Source of the DNA: CAXRDE01 sp964229355
GTDB lineage: Bacteria > Cyanobacteriota > Sericytochromatia > UBA7694
Reading direction: 5' to 3'
Length of the DNA stretch: 64,000 nt
NCBI GenBank assembly: GCA_964229355.1
Contig: CAXRDE010000005.1
Span: 186,001 to 250,000, forward strand
Both the position numbers and the translations under genes were made by a program. The first letter of the stretch is position 1. The number at the start of each line of letters is the position of its first letter. The notes beneath the pieces were generated by a model. It was not told where the DNA came from. It saw nothing but the letters and a program-made list of their open reading frames with translations, and did not search any database. Positions 16,651 to 24,832 of the stretch are shown piece by piece.

Positions 16651-17547
16651 TTGGCTAAGGATAATCCGCTGCAATCGTTACGGTTTTCCAGCGCGCGTCC
16701 TCTGACTTCAGAGGACCTTAAAGCCCTTTATTATATTCATGACCGTGTTGCGCAAACGTTAACGGAGATCTTGTCTGCTGAGCCGACTTCTGCGGCCACC
16801 TGGCAAGTGATCAGTATCGAGCAAAACCCGTTTCAAAAGATTTTGAGAAAGTATCCGCGAGACTCCGTCTGGTCCTTACTGGGCTTTGGCGAATCTCTGG
16901 TAGGGGGCGTTGCCCTCGTTATTGAAAAAGAGTCGGTCATCTCAATGGTGCGTCAGGCAGGAGCAGACCTGGCTCCTGAGTCTGAAGATGAAATCACCGA
17001 GTTTGAGTTGGGACAAATTGACAATCGCATTCAACAGTTTTCGGAAGCGTTTTCAACCATTTGGGGTGAGTATCACCCACTCAGCTTACAGCTGGCCACC
17101 TTCCCCAACACACCAACCATTGATGAGTTCCGCAATCTGCTCATGGGTCTCAACACAGAAACCCCCTGTATCACCATTACCTTCCAGGTGAGCATGATTG
17201 CCCGAGAAGTTCAAAAGGCATCACTCATCTTCCCACAACCTTATCTTGCCCCGCTGTACCATGTACTGCAATCGGTCAATGAGACCATGGTTGAAGAAGG
17301 CGACTTTGAACAGGTTCAAGAACGTATCGGTATGGTAGACGATATTACAACACCTGTGGTGGTCGAGCTCGGAAAAACCCGCATGAGCTTTTCTGATATT
17401 CAGAATATGGAATTCAATGACTTTATTATTTTGGATCAGACCATTGATGCGCCACTTCGTGTCAAAATCGGCAAGGACACCCAAATGAAAGGCTCTCCTG
17501 GCACCACTCCAGATGGCCGTTACCTTGCCGTACAAATAATTGAATAA
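16651..17547 (+). CDS. fliM: Flagellar motor switch protein FliM
   Basis: 298 residues. The middle part (about 40-210) fits the CheC-like FliM core, including LLGFGESLVGGVALVIEK and the segment near residue 150. Residues ~228-297 are a SpoA domain (VELGKTRMSFSDIQNME). In the C-ring FliM links MS-ring FliG to FliN and normally binds phosphorylated CheY through an N-terminal EIDxLL-type motif. That motif is not visible: the N-terminus reads MAKDNPLQSLRFSSARPLT. The start is TTG at 16651 with GAGG 10-13 bases upstream. It is the first gene of a run of seven flagellar genes. The low similarity makes the core assignment rest on the SpoA domain and context. Confidence 0.82.
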   Translation: MAKDNPLQSLRFSSARPLTSEDLKALYYIHDRVAQTLTEILSAEPTSAATWQVISIEQNPFQKILRKYPRDSVWSLLGFGESLVGGVALVIEKESVISMVRQAGADLAPESEDEITEFELGQIDNRIQQFSEAFSTIWGEYHPLSLQLATFPNTPTIDEFRNLLMGLNTETPCITITFQVSMIAREVQKASLIFPQPYLAPLYHVLQSVNETMVEEGDFEQVQERIGMVDDITTPVVVELGKTRMSFSDIQNMEFNDFIILDQTIDAPLRVKIGKDTQMKGSPGTTPDGRYLAVQIIE

Positions 17548-17574
17548 AACAAGAGAGAAAAGAGTTGTTGACCT

Positions 17575-19542
17575 ATGTACCAGCATGACTCGTCCCTGGA
17601 CGACTTGTTGCGTCGGCCCATGCTAATGGCCACAAACGACGACGAATACGAGTACGAATACGAAGATGATGAGTTTGATGACGAAGAGGATGATCTCTTC
17701 GGTTCAGACGTTTTGGCGGCTGCACAAGCCGAAAAAGAAGCTGAAGAACAGGCCGCAGAAGCTTTTGCAGCATCTCTGTTGGGAGGACATCCCGAAAATG
17801 AGGTTGTTGAAGAAGAAGCTGCCCCTGAACCACCCCCTGAACAAAGCAAACTTTTCTTAAGAAGCGGTGTTCGCCGCAACTTTTTAGGTTATGGTGCCGT
17901 TATTTTAGCGGGCTTTGGTCTGCTCCTTCTACTGGTGCTCTTCGCCGTGCGCGCAGGACTCAGCTCTGTCATGATGCTTTTCACTCTGGGCCTAGTGGTC
18001 GGCCTGGTTCTCTCTGTTTATCAATTGGTCTTCATCTATAACAACTTCGATCAGTTCACCGTGAGCCTCAATGTTCGCCGCTTTTTCCGCTTCTTTCCCG
18101 AATTGGTCGTGGTGTCTCTTGTACTGCTCGGTCTGGGCTTTTGGAATATCTCAGGTATGGCGAATGGCACCCCCTTTACCTTATCTGGCAAACCTTTAAA
18201 CGCCCCCCAAACCGCTTCTCTGTTTGAAGAGAACCAGGAGGAGACCGTATACTCTTCTTTTAAAACTGCACAATTAAACAAAGAAGAGGCCCTGAATACG
18301 CTGGGCGGTTCTGTGGCTGCTGCCGGTGCTCAAAATGGTAAAGCCCCCGGTGAATATGTGGAGCAACCTGTGGCGGGCGCAGCCGTCGCCGGTCTTGTAA
18401 AAGACCTGCCAGCCGATGCCATTCCTAACGTCCCCACCGAAAACACCGGCGAAAGCCCTCTGCGCAACGATGATCCTTTGATCAACAGTGTATTTTTAGG
18501 AGGAGCACTCTGTGCTGCCCTGGGCTATGCGTTCGTGCTGGGATTGGCGGGTATGATTTTTGGTCTTATCCGTTCTTTTGACACACCCTTTTCTGAAACC
18601 AAGCAAGAGATTTTCAACATTGAAACCGGTGAAGTGACCACAAACACCCAACCTAAAGCCCCTATTATGAAGCCCCTGGATTACATCTACCGGGGATTCA
18701 TTGGACTGGGTTATGGTGCGTCCCTGGGCTTTTTGCTGGGCGCAGCGGTTATTTTACCCTTAAACCTGCTTTTCAAAGGTCTGCTGGCAAACGACAATGT
18801 TCGTCCCCTGTTGCAAACCTTTGGTCTGTCTAATGTTCCTGATATGGCCTTTAGTAACGGTTTAACCCTGGCGGCAATTATGGTTCCCCTGGTGTTACTC
18901 GTGGTGGCTAAAATGTCTCCTCAAGGTAAGTCCATGAGCGAGTCCGTCATTTTGGATCAGTATGTTATTAAGCCTACAGGACGTTTTGTAGCCCCCGATC
19001 AACTGGTGGGAGGCAACCTGCCGAATCCAGCCATCGTGAACTTCGGTGGTGCAGGTATGTTAATTCCTGACGATGAGTTAGAAACCGAGCTAGCCAACGA
19101 TCGCCTGATGGACGAACTGGCCATGGAAGATGACAACCTCACTTCAGAAATTATTGAGGAGTTTGGACGCGACTTTGAAAGTGTCTTTGGCATCGATACC
19201 CGTGAGCTGATTACACAGCCCAAGGGACGTCAGAGCAGCTTCGTGGATCGCAAGCAGCTTTCTACCGCCCTGGACGAGTCCTTCGGCGAATTGGGCAATG
19301 TCCCTGTAGAAGTCTCTGCAGAACTGGGCCAGGCTACCCTGGATATTACCGAGTGGCTCAACCTCAAAGAAGGAACCCTCGTTTTGCTGGATAAGCCCGC
19401 AGACGAAGAAATCGATATCCTGTTCAACGGGGTTCGCAAAGGCAAAGGTCAACTGATTGTGTCAGAAGACGCATTGGCTGTCCAAGTATCTAACACCAAC
19501 TTTCAGCGCCAGAACGGCAATGGAAGTGGAGCAATTATTTAG
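17575..19542 (+). CDS. Polytopic membrane protein with C-terminal SpoA (FliN-type) domain
   Basis: 655 residues. The N-terminus (20-90) is strikingly acidic and then Ala/Glu-rich. Hydrophobic helices are visible at about 104-126, 130-156, 175-193, 306-333, 374-402 and 428-446, with a ~110-residue loop (195-305). An acidic helical stretch (498-545) precedes a SpoA domain at about 574-640 (VPVEVSAELGQATLDITEWLNL ... LDKPADEEIDILFNG), which aligns by eye with the FliN encoded next. SpoA domains normally build the cytoplasmic C-ring or type III sorting platform and are not membrane-embedded. This protein lies between fliM and fliN, so a role in anchoring or extending the C-ring is inferred. I know no named family with this layout. 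Start ATG at 17575. Confidence 0.8.
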   Translation: MYQHDSSLDDLLRRPMLMATNDDEYEYEYEDDEFDDEEDDLFGSDVLAAAQAEKEAEEQAAEAFAASLLGGHPENEVVEEEAAPEPPPEQSKLFLRSGVRRNFLGYGAVILAGFGLLLLLVLFAVRAGLSSVMMLFTLGLVVGLVLSVYQLVFIYNNFDQFTVSLNVRRFFRFFPELVVVSLVLLGLGFWNISGMANGTPFTLSGKPLNAPQTASLFEENQEETVYSSFKTAQLNKEEALNTLGGSVAAAGAQNGKAPGEYVEQPVAGAAVAGLVKDLPADAIPNVPTENTGESPLRNDDPLINSVFLGGALCAALGYAFVLGLAGMIFGLIRSFDTPFSETKQEIFNIETGEVTTNTQPKAPIMKPLDYIYRGFIGLGYGASLGFLLGAAVILPLNLLFKGLLANDNVRPLLQTFGLSNVPDMAFSNGLTLAAIMVPLVLLVVAKMSPQGKSMSESVILDQYVIKPTGRFVAPDQLVGGNLPNPAIVNFGGAGMLIPDDELETELANDRLMDELAMEDDNLTSEIIEEFGRDFESVFGIDTRELITQPKGRQSSFVDRKQLSTALDESFGELGNVPVEVSAELGQATLDITEWLNLKEGTLVLLDKPADEEIDILFNGVRKGKGQLIVSEDALAVQVSNTNFQRQNGNGSGAII

Positions 19543-19576
19543 TATCGCGTGATCCATTAAGAGGAGGCATTCACCC

Positions 19577-19993
19577 GTGGGAGATTTACAAACCCCTAAA
19601 GCCAGCCGCAAAATGACGGTTAGCCCTGTAAAATTTGCCCCGCTTGTGCGGGACTTACCAACGTCAGCTGTAACCGGCGTTCTGGGTAATCTAGAACTGG
19701 TTAAAGACGTTAAGATGGACGTGACCGTAGAACTCGGCCGCACCAACTTACCTTTAAAAGAAGTTCTTCAGCTCGAAGACGCTTCTGTTATTAAACTGGA
19801 TCGTCTGGCCGGAGAGCCCGTTGATCTTCTCGTCAATGGCCGTCTGATTGCACAGGGTGAGGTCGTGGTTATTGGTAATAATTTCGGCGTCAAAATCACC
19901 CGCGTCCATAAACCCCAGGGCGCTCAAGCTGCCGGGGCAGGAATGGGCGATGATATGATGATGGACGCCGGCTTTGACGACGGCGGCTATTAA
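19577..19993 (+). CDS. fliN: Flagellar motor switch protein FliN
   Basis: 138 residues with a SpoA domain at about 48-120: VKMDVTVELGRTNLPLKEVLQLEDASVIKLD, then PVDLLVNGRLIAQGEVVVIGNNFGVKIT, a textbook FliN pattern. FliN forms the base of the C-ring with FliM and is a docking site for the export ATPase complex. The C-terminal tail is rich in Gly, Met and Asp (GAGMGDDMMMDAGFDDGGY) and unusual. The start is GTG at 19577 preceded by GAGGAGG. The gene sits 34 bases after the membrane SpoA gene and 8 bases before fliO. Confidence 0.94.
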   Translation: MGDLQTPKASRKMTVSPVKFAPLVRDLPTSAVTGVLGNLELVKDVKMDVTVELGRTNLPLKEVLQLEDASVIKLDRLAGEPVDLLVNGRLIAQGEVVVIGNNFGVKITRVHKPQGAQAAGAGMGDDMMMDAGFDDGGY

Positions 19994-20001
19994 CGCCTGA
20001 A

Positions 20002-20406
20002 ATGGAACCTTTTCAATTTGACTACCTGGGCTATATGAAAAATATGGTCTTCCTGATTATTTTGATGGGAGTCCTGGCCTATGTTCTCGTAAAATTGAAA
20101 ACCCGTGATGGCATTTCTGGGAGTAATCCACTTTCTCTTGGATTGCGCAACCTCTTCGCTGCACCCACCCAGCGGAGCCAGACCAACCACATTGAGGTGC
20201 TTGAAAAAAAGTCTCTTGAACCTCGCAAAAACATTTATCTGATAAGGATATTTGGAGAACAGTATTGGTTGGTGGGTACCACTGATACACACATCGAATC
20301 ACTGGCACAGCTCAAGGCCCCGGGACATCACCCAGAAACCCTGAGCCAAACCCAAGAACAAGCAAACGCGTTTGCGGATTATTTGACACAAAATGAAGCA
20401 TCTTAA
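20002..20406 (+). CDS. fliO: Flagellar biosynthesis protein FliO-like
   Basis: 134 residues with one N-terminal membrane helix (about 12-29, MVFLIILMGVLAYVLV) and a small cytoplasmic beta domain (IEVLEKKSLEPRKNIYLIRIFGEQYWLVGTTD). This is the FliO layout. FliO is a chaperone-like factor for assembly of the FliP export-gate core. Sequence conservation is low in this family, so position (fliN-fliO-fliP order) carries much of the assignment. Its last 14 bases overlap the start of fliP, implying coupled translation. Confidence 0.8.
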   Translation: MEPFQFDYLGYMKNMVFLIILMGVLAYVLVKLKTRDGISGSNPLSLGLRNLFAAPTQRSQTNHIEVLEKKSLEPRKNIYLIRIFGEQYWLVGTTDTHIESLAQLKAPGHHPETLSQTQEQANAFADYLTQNEAS

Positions 20407-21214
20407 ATGGATTAAAATCAGCACCCTTGTAGCAGTGTTTGCACTGCTACTTTGGGGTGCTATCGACGTTATGCCTGCACTGGCGCAAAGTACAGCTGGG
20501 CCCTTACCCACGACACCGGTTCCGCCGATTAACCCCACGGGCCTTCTGGATACGATTGATTTGCGCGAGCCTTTAAAACTCAATGAACTGGGATCTCCCT
20601 TACAGCTCATTGTCTTTATGGCCATGTTAACGGTTTTGCCTTTTCTCTTTATCATGACCACGTCTTTTATCCGCACGGTGATTGTTTTGAGTTTTTTGAG
20701 AACCGCCATGGGGACCCAAACCAACCCCCCAAACCAGGTGGTCGTAGGTGTCGCCATTTTCTTAACCCTGTACACCATGTCACCGGTGTGGGATAAGATC
20801 AACAATGACGCGATTGTGCCCTACTTAGACAATAAAATCACTCAATCCGTGGCCGTTGAGCGGGCCATTACCCCGCTAAAGACCTTTATGCTCAAACACA
20901 CCAGCAAGCAAGAATTGGGCTTTTTTATTCGCCTGGCGAACCAAAAGCAGCCCCAACGGCCTTCAGACGTTCCCTTGCAAGTGGTGGTTCCCGCGTTTAT
21001 GGTGTCAGAGTTAACCACAGGCTTTAAAATGGGCTTCGTGCTCTTTTTACCTTTCTTGATTATTGACCTTGTGGTCGCCAACACCCTCCTGGCGCTGGGG
21101 ATGATGATGTTGTCTCCTGTTACCATTTCATTGCCCTTTAAAATTCTGGTATTTACCCTGGCAGACGGATGGTTCTTGATTCTTCAGGCCATTGTCACCA
21201 GTTTCAGGATATAA
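20393..21214 (+). CDS. fliP: Flagellar export gate protein FliP
   Basis: 273 residues. A cleavable signal peptide (LVAVFALLLWGAI ... ALA-Q) is followed by LQLIVFMAMLTVLPFLFIMTTSF, then RTVIVLSFLRTAMGTQTNPPNQV, the best-conserved FliP stretch, and PAFMVSELTTGFKMGFVLFLPFLIIDLVVA near the end. FliP pentamers with FliQ and FliR form the type III export channel inside the MS ring. The gene overlaps fliO by 14 bases and is followed by fliQ after 3 bases. Confidence 0.97.
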   Translation: MKHLKWIKISTLVAVFALLLWGAIDVMPALAQSTAGPLPTTPVPPINPTGLLDTIDLREPLKLNELGSPLQLIVFMAMLTVLPFLFIMTTSFIRTVIVLSFLRTAMGTQTNPPNQVVVGVAIFLTLYTMSPVWDKINNDAIVPYLDNKITQSVAVERAITPLKTFMLKHTSKQELGFFIRLANQKQPQRPSDVPLQVVVPAFMVSELTTGFKMGFVLFLPFLIIDLVVANTLLALGMMMLSPVTISLPFKILVFTLADGWFLILQAIVTSFRI

Positions 21215-21217
21215 GCT

Positions 21218-21490
21218 ATGTCACAATCCCTTATCCTCACCCTGGGCCAAGAAGCGGTCACCTTAATTGTACTGATGTCTTTACCCATGATTTTAACGGC
21301 CATGTTGGTGGGTCTGACGGTCAGTATTTTACAAGCCGTTACCCAGGTTCAAGAACAGACCCTCAGCTTTGTACCCAAAACCATCTGCGTATTTACCATG
21401 CTGCTCCTGGTTAGCCCCTGGCACCTGACAACCCTGGATCAGTATATGCGACATCTGTTAAATAATTTACCCGCCTATTTGGGGCGCTAA
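21218..21490 (+). CDS. fliQ: Flagellar export gate protein FliQ
   Basis: 90 residues, the standard FliQ length, with two long membrane helices (about 15-38 and 53-74). Family motifs seen are MILTAMLVGLTVSILQAVTQVQEQTLSFVPK-like residues; the TQxQEQTLxFVPK core is diagnostic. It sits between fliP and fliR in the usual order. Confidence 0.97.
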   Translation: MSQSLILTLGQEAVTLIVLMSLPMILTAMLVGLTVSILQAVTQVQEQTLSFVPKTICVFTMLLLVSPWHLTTLDQYMRHLLNNLPAYLGR

Positions 21491-21493
21491 TTC

Positions 21494-22444
21494 GTGGATA
21501 ATATCGTACTCTCTCTGGCGCATTATGTGCCAATCTTCATGTTGGTGGTGGCGCGCACCATGGCGCTCACGATACAGGCTCCCTATTTAGGCACCCAGAC
21601 CGTTCCCGGCATGGTGAGAGTTGCAATTGCCTTATCGCTTTCCTTTTTCTACTTACTGGGCAACCCCAATCTGCCGACCGAATTACCAGCAACCCTCTTG
21701 CCTTATATTCTTTTATTGATTCAAGAATTTTTGGTGGGGATGTTGTTTGGCTTTTGTGCCAATATTATTTTGCTCGCTATTCAAGCGGGGGGCGAAATCA
21801 TCGACGTGCAAGTGGGCTTAAGTATGGTGTCGCAATTTAACCCGCAAACCAAAGCCCAAACCACCGTTATCGGTAAACTCATGTATCAGCTGGCCCTGAT
21901 CGTTTTGATTTCTTCGTATGCCCACCTCTTTATGCTGCGGGCTTATTTCAAAACCTTTGAAATTATGCCCATTGGTACCTTTTCCTTTGCCTCCAATATG
22001 GCCGTGGCAGAATTGGTTAAAATTACCTCTCAGCTCTTTGATCTGGGGGTACAAATTGCCCTGCCCATTATTATCGTTATCTTTGTAGTGGACTTTGGAC
22101 TGGGGATGATGAACCGTGTTGCCCCCCAGATCAACATTCTGGAACTCAACTTCGCCATGAAGCCCACTACCGGAGCCATGCTCCTTACCGTTATTTTTGC
22201 CACCCTGTTATCGGTCATGGAAGATTTTTCCTACCGCATGTCTGCCAACGCCCAAAATGCAGTAACCGCTGCGGCAGAAGGTATCCGATACCGCCAACAG
22301 AACGAAAACGCCCGCTTCCAAGCCCAGCTTGAGAACGAAGGGGTGCCCGAAGATTTTATTATTTTCAAAGGATTGCCCGATCGCGGTCCAGTAACTCCCC
22401 CGGCAGGCACCCTTGAGCCCATGGCTCCGGGCCTTGATGAGTAA
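21494..22444 (+). CDS. fliR: Flagellar export gate protein FliR
   Basis: 316 residues with six predicted helices. Conserved features are RTMALTIQAPYLGTQTVPGMVRVAIALSL near the N-terminus, EFLVGMLFGFCANIILLAIQAGGEIIDVQVGLSM, and MNRVAPQINI. FliR caps the FliP5Q4R1 export gate. It is about 55 residues longer than typical; the extra C-terminal part (after ~262) is hydrophilic and Glu/Pro-rich and has no recognised function. The start is GTG at 21494, 3 bases after the fliQ stop. flhB, often next, is absent. Confidence 0.95.
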   Translation: MDNIVLSLAHYVPIFMLVVARTMALTIQAPYLGTQTVPGMVRVAIALSLSFFYLLGNPNLPTELPATLLPYILLLIQEFLVGMLFGFCANIILLAIQAGGEIIDVQVGLSMVSQFNPQTKAQTTVIGKLMYQLALIVLISSYAHLFMLRAYFKTFEIMPIGTFSFASNMAVAELVKITSQLFDLGVQIALPIIIVIFVVDFGLGMMNRVAPQINILELNFAMKPTTGAMLLTVIFATLLSVMEDFSYRMSANAQNAVTAAAEGIRYRQQNENARFQAQLENEGVPEDFIIFKGLPDRGPVTPPAGTLEPMAPGLDE

Positions 22445-22711
22445 ATGCGCTACCGCTTACCCGATGACCAATATCCTCAAAATCGTTTTAGCAAAGCCAA
22501 GTTGATGGGCTCAAAATGGACAGCCTTGCCCTTGCAGCAGCAAAAGTCAGGGGTCCCCTATAAACATTTTTTGGTATTGGGATGGCTTGAGCGCCAGCTG
22601 GGCAAGCCACAAGAGATACTTGAACTCGAAGCAGTGCTTACCCGAGAAGTGTATGAAATTCCCTATCAGGCTTTAAAAAACGCTGAGCACTGGAAAATGG
22701 GCTGGCACTAA
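22445..22711 (+). CDS. TIGR02450/DUF2389 family small protein
   Basis: 88 residues with the family pattern RFSKAKLMGSKWTALP, KHFLVLGW, LELEAVLTREVYEIPYQALK and a C-terminal WKMGWH. This tryptophan-rich family is conserved in cyanobacteria and proteobacteria without a known function. It begins directly at the base after the fliR stop codon (TAAATG), so it is translated with the flagellar operon, although nothing in the sequence suggests a flagellar role. Confidence 0.8.
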   Translation: MRYRLPDDQYPQNRFSKAKLMGSKWTALPLQQQKSGVPYKHFLVLGWLERQLGKPQEILELEAVLTREVYEIPYQALKNAEHWKMGWH

Positions 22712-22748
22712 GACGCAGCATAAGCCTCACTCACCTGAAAATAGACGT

Positions 22749-22774
22749 AAAAAAACCTCCGAGTATTCGGAGGT
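22749..22774 (-). terminator. Intrinsic terminator of tRNA-Leu
   Basis: An 8-bp stem (22755-22762 with 22767-22774) and a GTAT loop, followed on the minus strand by T7. It lies 24 bases downstream of tRNA-Leu. It may also slow plus-strand transcripts leaving the flagellar operon, but there the T-run is missing. Confidence 0.85.
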
Positions 22775-22797
22775 CAAGGGGGGGAATTTAATACAAG

Positions 22798-22882
22798 TGC
22801 CGTAGGAGGGACTTGAACCCTCACGTTCGCAATGAACACTAGAACCTGAATCTAGCGCGTCTGCCAATTCCGCCACCACGGC
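22798..22882 (-). tRNA. tRNA-Leu (anticodon CAG)
   Basis: A class II tRNA of 85 bases. The acceptor GCCGTGG pairs with CTACGGC (one G-U), discriminator A, and no encoded CCA. The D arm is GCGGAATTGGCAGACGC. The anticodon stem CTAGA/TCTAG has loop TTCAGGT, so the anticodon is CAG. The variable arm is long (TGTTCATTGCGAACG region), and the T loop is GTTCAAG. Confidence 0.96.
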
Positions 22883-23012
22883 AGCTGAAAGCAGTATATC
22901 AGGAGTATTTCTACAGTGTAAATCCTATAGAAATCCTTTTTTAGCATTTTTTTAATTTTGCTTTTGCAATTTTTTGAAACACAATGCTTACAATGCCTTT
23001 GGAGGTTTGCTC

Positions 23013-24026
23013 ATGTGCCCCTTATTCTGTCCCCCCGCCCTGGGTCGGGTCTTTTATCCTTTGCTCCCAGGTTTATTGGCTCCCCGGGCCTTGTCTGTTC
23101 GCTTAGACATCTATAACACCTACAGTACCCCCCATTGCCTTGTGGTCAAAGGCAGAGCCCTGGAACGCAAATCCACGGACGTGCCCCTCACCATTGCGGA
23201 CAGTTGGTGGACCAACCTGAAGCGCACCTGGCACGCCCTGGAAAGCGACGAAATCACAGATCTGGATCTCTTAATCACTTGCGAAGGCATGGAAACCGCC
23301 GTCACCACGGACAGTGAAGGGCTCTTTCGCGCAGAAATCAAACCCCACACGCCCCTCTCTCCGGGATGTTACCCGGTTTCGGTTCGTTTACGCCCGCCGA
23401 GTTTTCACCAGAGCAGCGCTGCTGAAGGACACATTTTCGTATACCCCGTAGACGAAACAACCTGGGGCGTCGTTTCTGATATTGACGATACCATTCTAGA
23501 AACCCAGGTGACCCGCAGACGCAACATGCTCAAAGGTCTCTTGTTCAGTAACGGTTTGACGGCCCGACCTATTCCGGGCATGGCGGCGGTTTATCAGGCC
23601 CTGGCTCAGCAAGGCTTCGGTTTTCACTATCTCTCCGGGAGCCCTATCAATTTGCATCAACGTCTTCGCGCCTTTTTAAAGCATCAAGCCTTCCCTGACG
23701 GGTCCATGGATCTTCGACACTGGGGTTTAGGACCTGACACGGACGCGATTCTCTCTTCAAGCACTTATAAACTCAAGCGCTTACAAAAACTATTTCAGTG
23801 TTTTCCCCACCGTCAATTTTTATTGATCGGTGATAGCGGAGAAAAGGACAGCGAGATTTATCTCACACTACAACAGGCCTTCCCTCGTCAGGTTCTGGGT
23901 ATCGCCATTCACTGGGTCGGAGATCTCGCACCGCCCCAAAACACAGAGATCTTTTATTTCCGCCAGGCAGCTGAGCTACAAGACTTTATCAAAACCCTGA
24001 ACATCCGCCAAAAGCACCCGGCTTAA
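23013..24026 (+). CDS. App1-like (DUF2183) phosphatidate phosphatase domain protein
   Basis: 337 residues. The N-terminal half is beta-rich. The C-terminal half is a HAD-fold DUF2183 domain: nucleophile region D156-I-D-D-T in VVSDIDDTILET, then FHYLSGSPINLHQRLRAFL, LRHWGL, YKLKRLQKL and the acidic motif LLIGDSGEKDSEIY. Yeast App1 dephosphorylates phosphatidic acid; bacterial members are presumed lipid phosphatases. The start is ATG at 23013 because GGAGG lies 8-12 bases before it; an in-frame TTG at 22974 has no such site. A TACAAT around 22989-22994 may be the -10. The protein lacks an obvious signal peptide. Confidence 0.85.
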   Translation: MCPLFCPPALGRVFYPLLPGLLAPRALSVRLDIYNTYSTPHCLVVKGRALERKSTDVPLTIADSWWTNLKRTWHALESDEITDLDLLITCEGMETAVTTDSEGLFRAEIKPHTPLSPGCYPVSVRLRPPSFHQSSAAEGHIFVYPVDETTWGVVSDIDDTILETQVTRRRNMLKGLLFSNGLTARPIPGMAAVYQALAQQGFGFHYLSGSPINLHQRLRAFLKHQAFPDGSMDLRHWGLGPDTDAILSSSTYKLKRLQKLFQCFPHRQFLLIGDSGEKDSEIYLTLQQAFPRQVLGIAIHWVGDLAPPQNTEIFYFRQAAELQDFIKTLNIRQKHPA

Positions 24027-24032
24027 CCGATA

Positions 24033-24818
24033 CTAAGGCTTAACGTAAGGCCGCAGAAGATCGGTCACTGAATTCTTTTGTTGCTGGTACTCCGCATCGC
24101 AGTTACGGCCACTCACCACCGTTTCACGATACAGAGCGGCAATCGTACGGTTGTTTAAGACCCCTGCTTCCCCGCCAGCTCCCCAACACACCAGGTTAAA
24201 CATACGTTGAGGACCCACTGCGTGTTCATCAGCCCAGCTATTTGACAAACCCGAGCGGTAAAGATCAAAGAAATTAATGCCGGCCAAAATCGCGGCCCGA
24301 GATGGCGCTCCCCCTTCAATCAGCAAAACCGTTGCCAGGGCATCAGCAGCATCCTCTTCGCCCCCCAAAATGGGCAAGTCAAACTGATCAATAAGCGCAT
24401 GGCCCAGTTCATGCAGAAAAATAAAGCGAAAAACCTCAAGAGCGTCCTGGGCACTGAATTTTTCTTGCAAGCTGCGGTACATTTCGTAACATAAGCCAAT
24501 GGTCGAAGTGCCCGGACGATAATAGGCATTGGCAAAGCCGCAGTCTTCAAAAACCAGATTCACATCACCTTTGGGCAAGATGTACTGGGCGTTCAAGGCC
24601 TGAGCCAGGGTTTTACCCATGGTTTCGAGTTCAAAAGTCATTTCGGCTCCAAATTGAGACGGCTGCATTTGCACGCGAAAGCTCCCCGTATCTTGCAAGG
24701 CCAACACCCGACGCCCGGTGGTGGCATCAAATTGTGCAGGCAAAAGGTTTTGACAAGCCGTTAGCGTCATCCATCCCCCACCCAGGCAGAAAAGGAAAAT
24801 TAACTTGAATATACGCAC
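24033..24818 (-). CDS. DUF4344 metallopeptidase-like lipoprotein
   Basis: 261 residues. The N-terminus is a lipoprotein signal with lipobox LTAC (FKLIFLFCLGGGWMTLTAC). The core has the zinc-protease motif HELGHALIDQFDLPI followed by GGEEDAADALATVLL, with the third ligand likely among the E/D pair, as in DUF4344. The true start is GTG at 24818, with AAAGGG 7 bases upstream. A longer in-frame open stretch reaching 25331 runs antiphase through the neighbouring membrane gene and is not coding. It should be an outer-membrane-anchored or periplasmic peptidase; the substrate is unknown. It follows the membrane gene by 14 bases and ends 6 bases from the convergent App1-like gene. Confidence 0.8.
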   Translation of the reverse strand: MRIFKLIFLFCLGGGWMTLTACQNLLPAQFDATTGRRVLALQDTGSFRVQMQPSQFGAEMTFELETMGKTLAQALNAQYILPKGDVNLVFEDCGFANAYYRPGTSTIGLCYEMYRSLQEKFSAQDALEVFRFIFLHELGHALIDQFDLPILGGEEDAADALATVLLIEGGAPSRAAILAGINFFDLYRSGLSNSWADEHAVGPQRMFNLVCWGAGGEAGVLNNRTIAALYRETVVSGRNCDAEYQQQKNSVTDLLRPYVKP

Positions 24819-24832
24819 TGAATGACCCTTTC

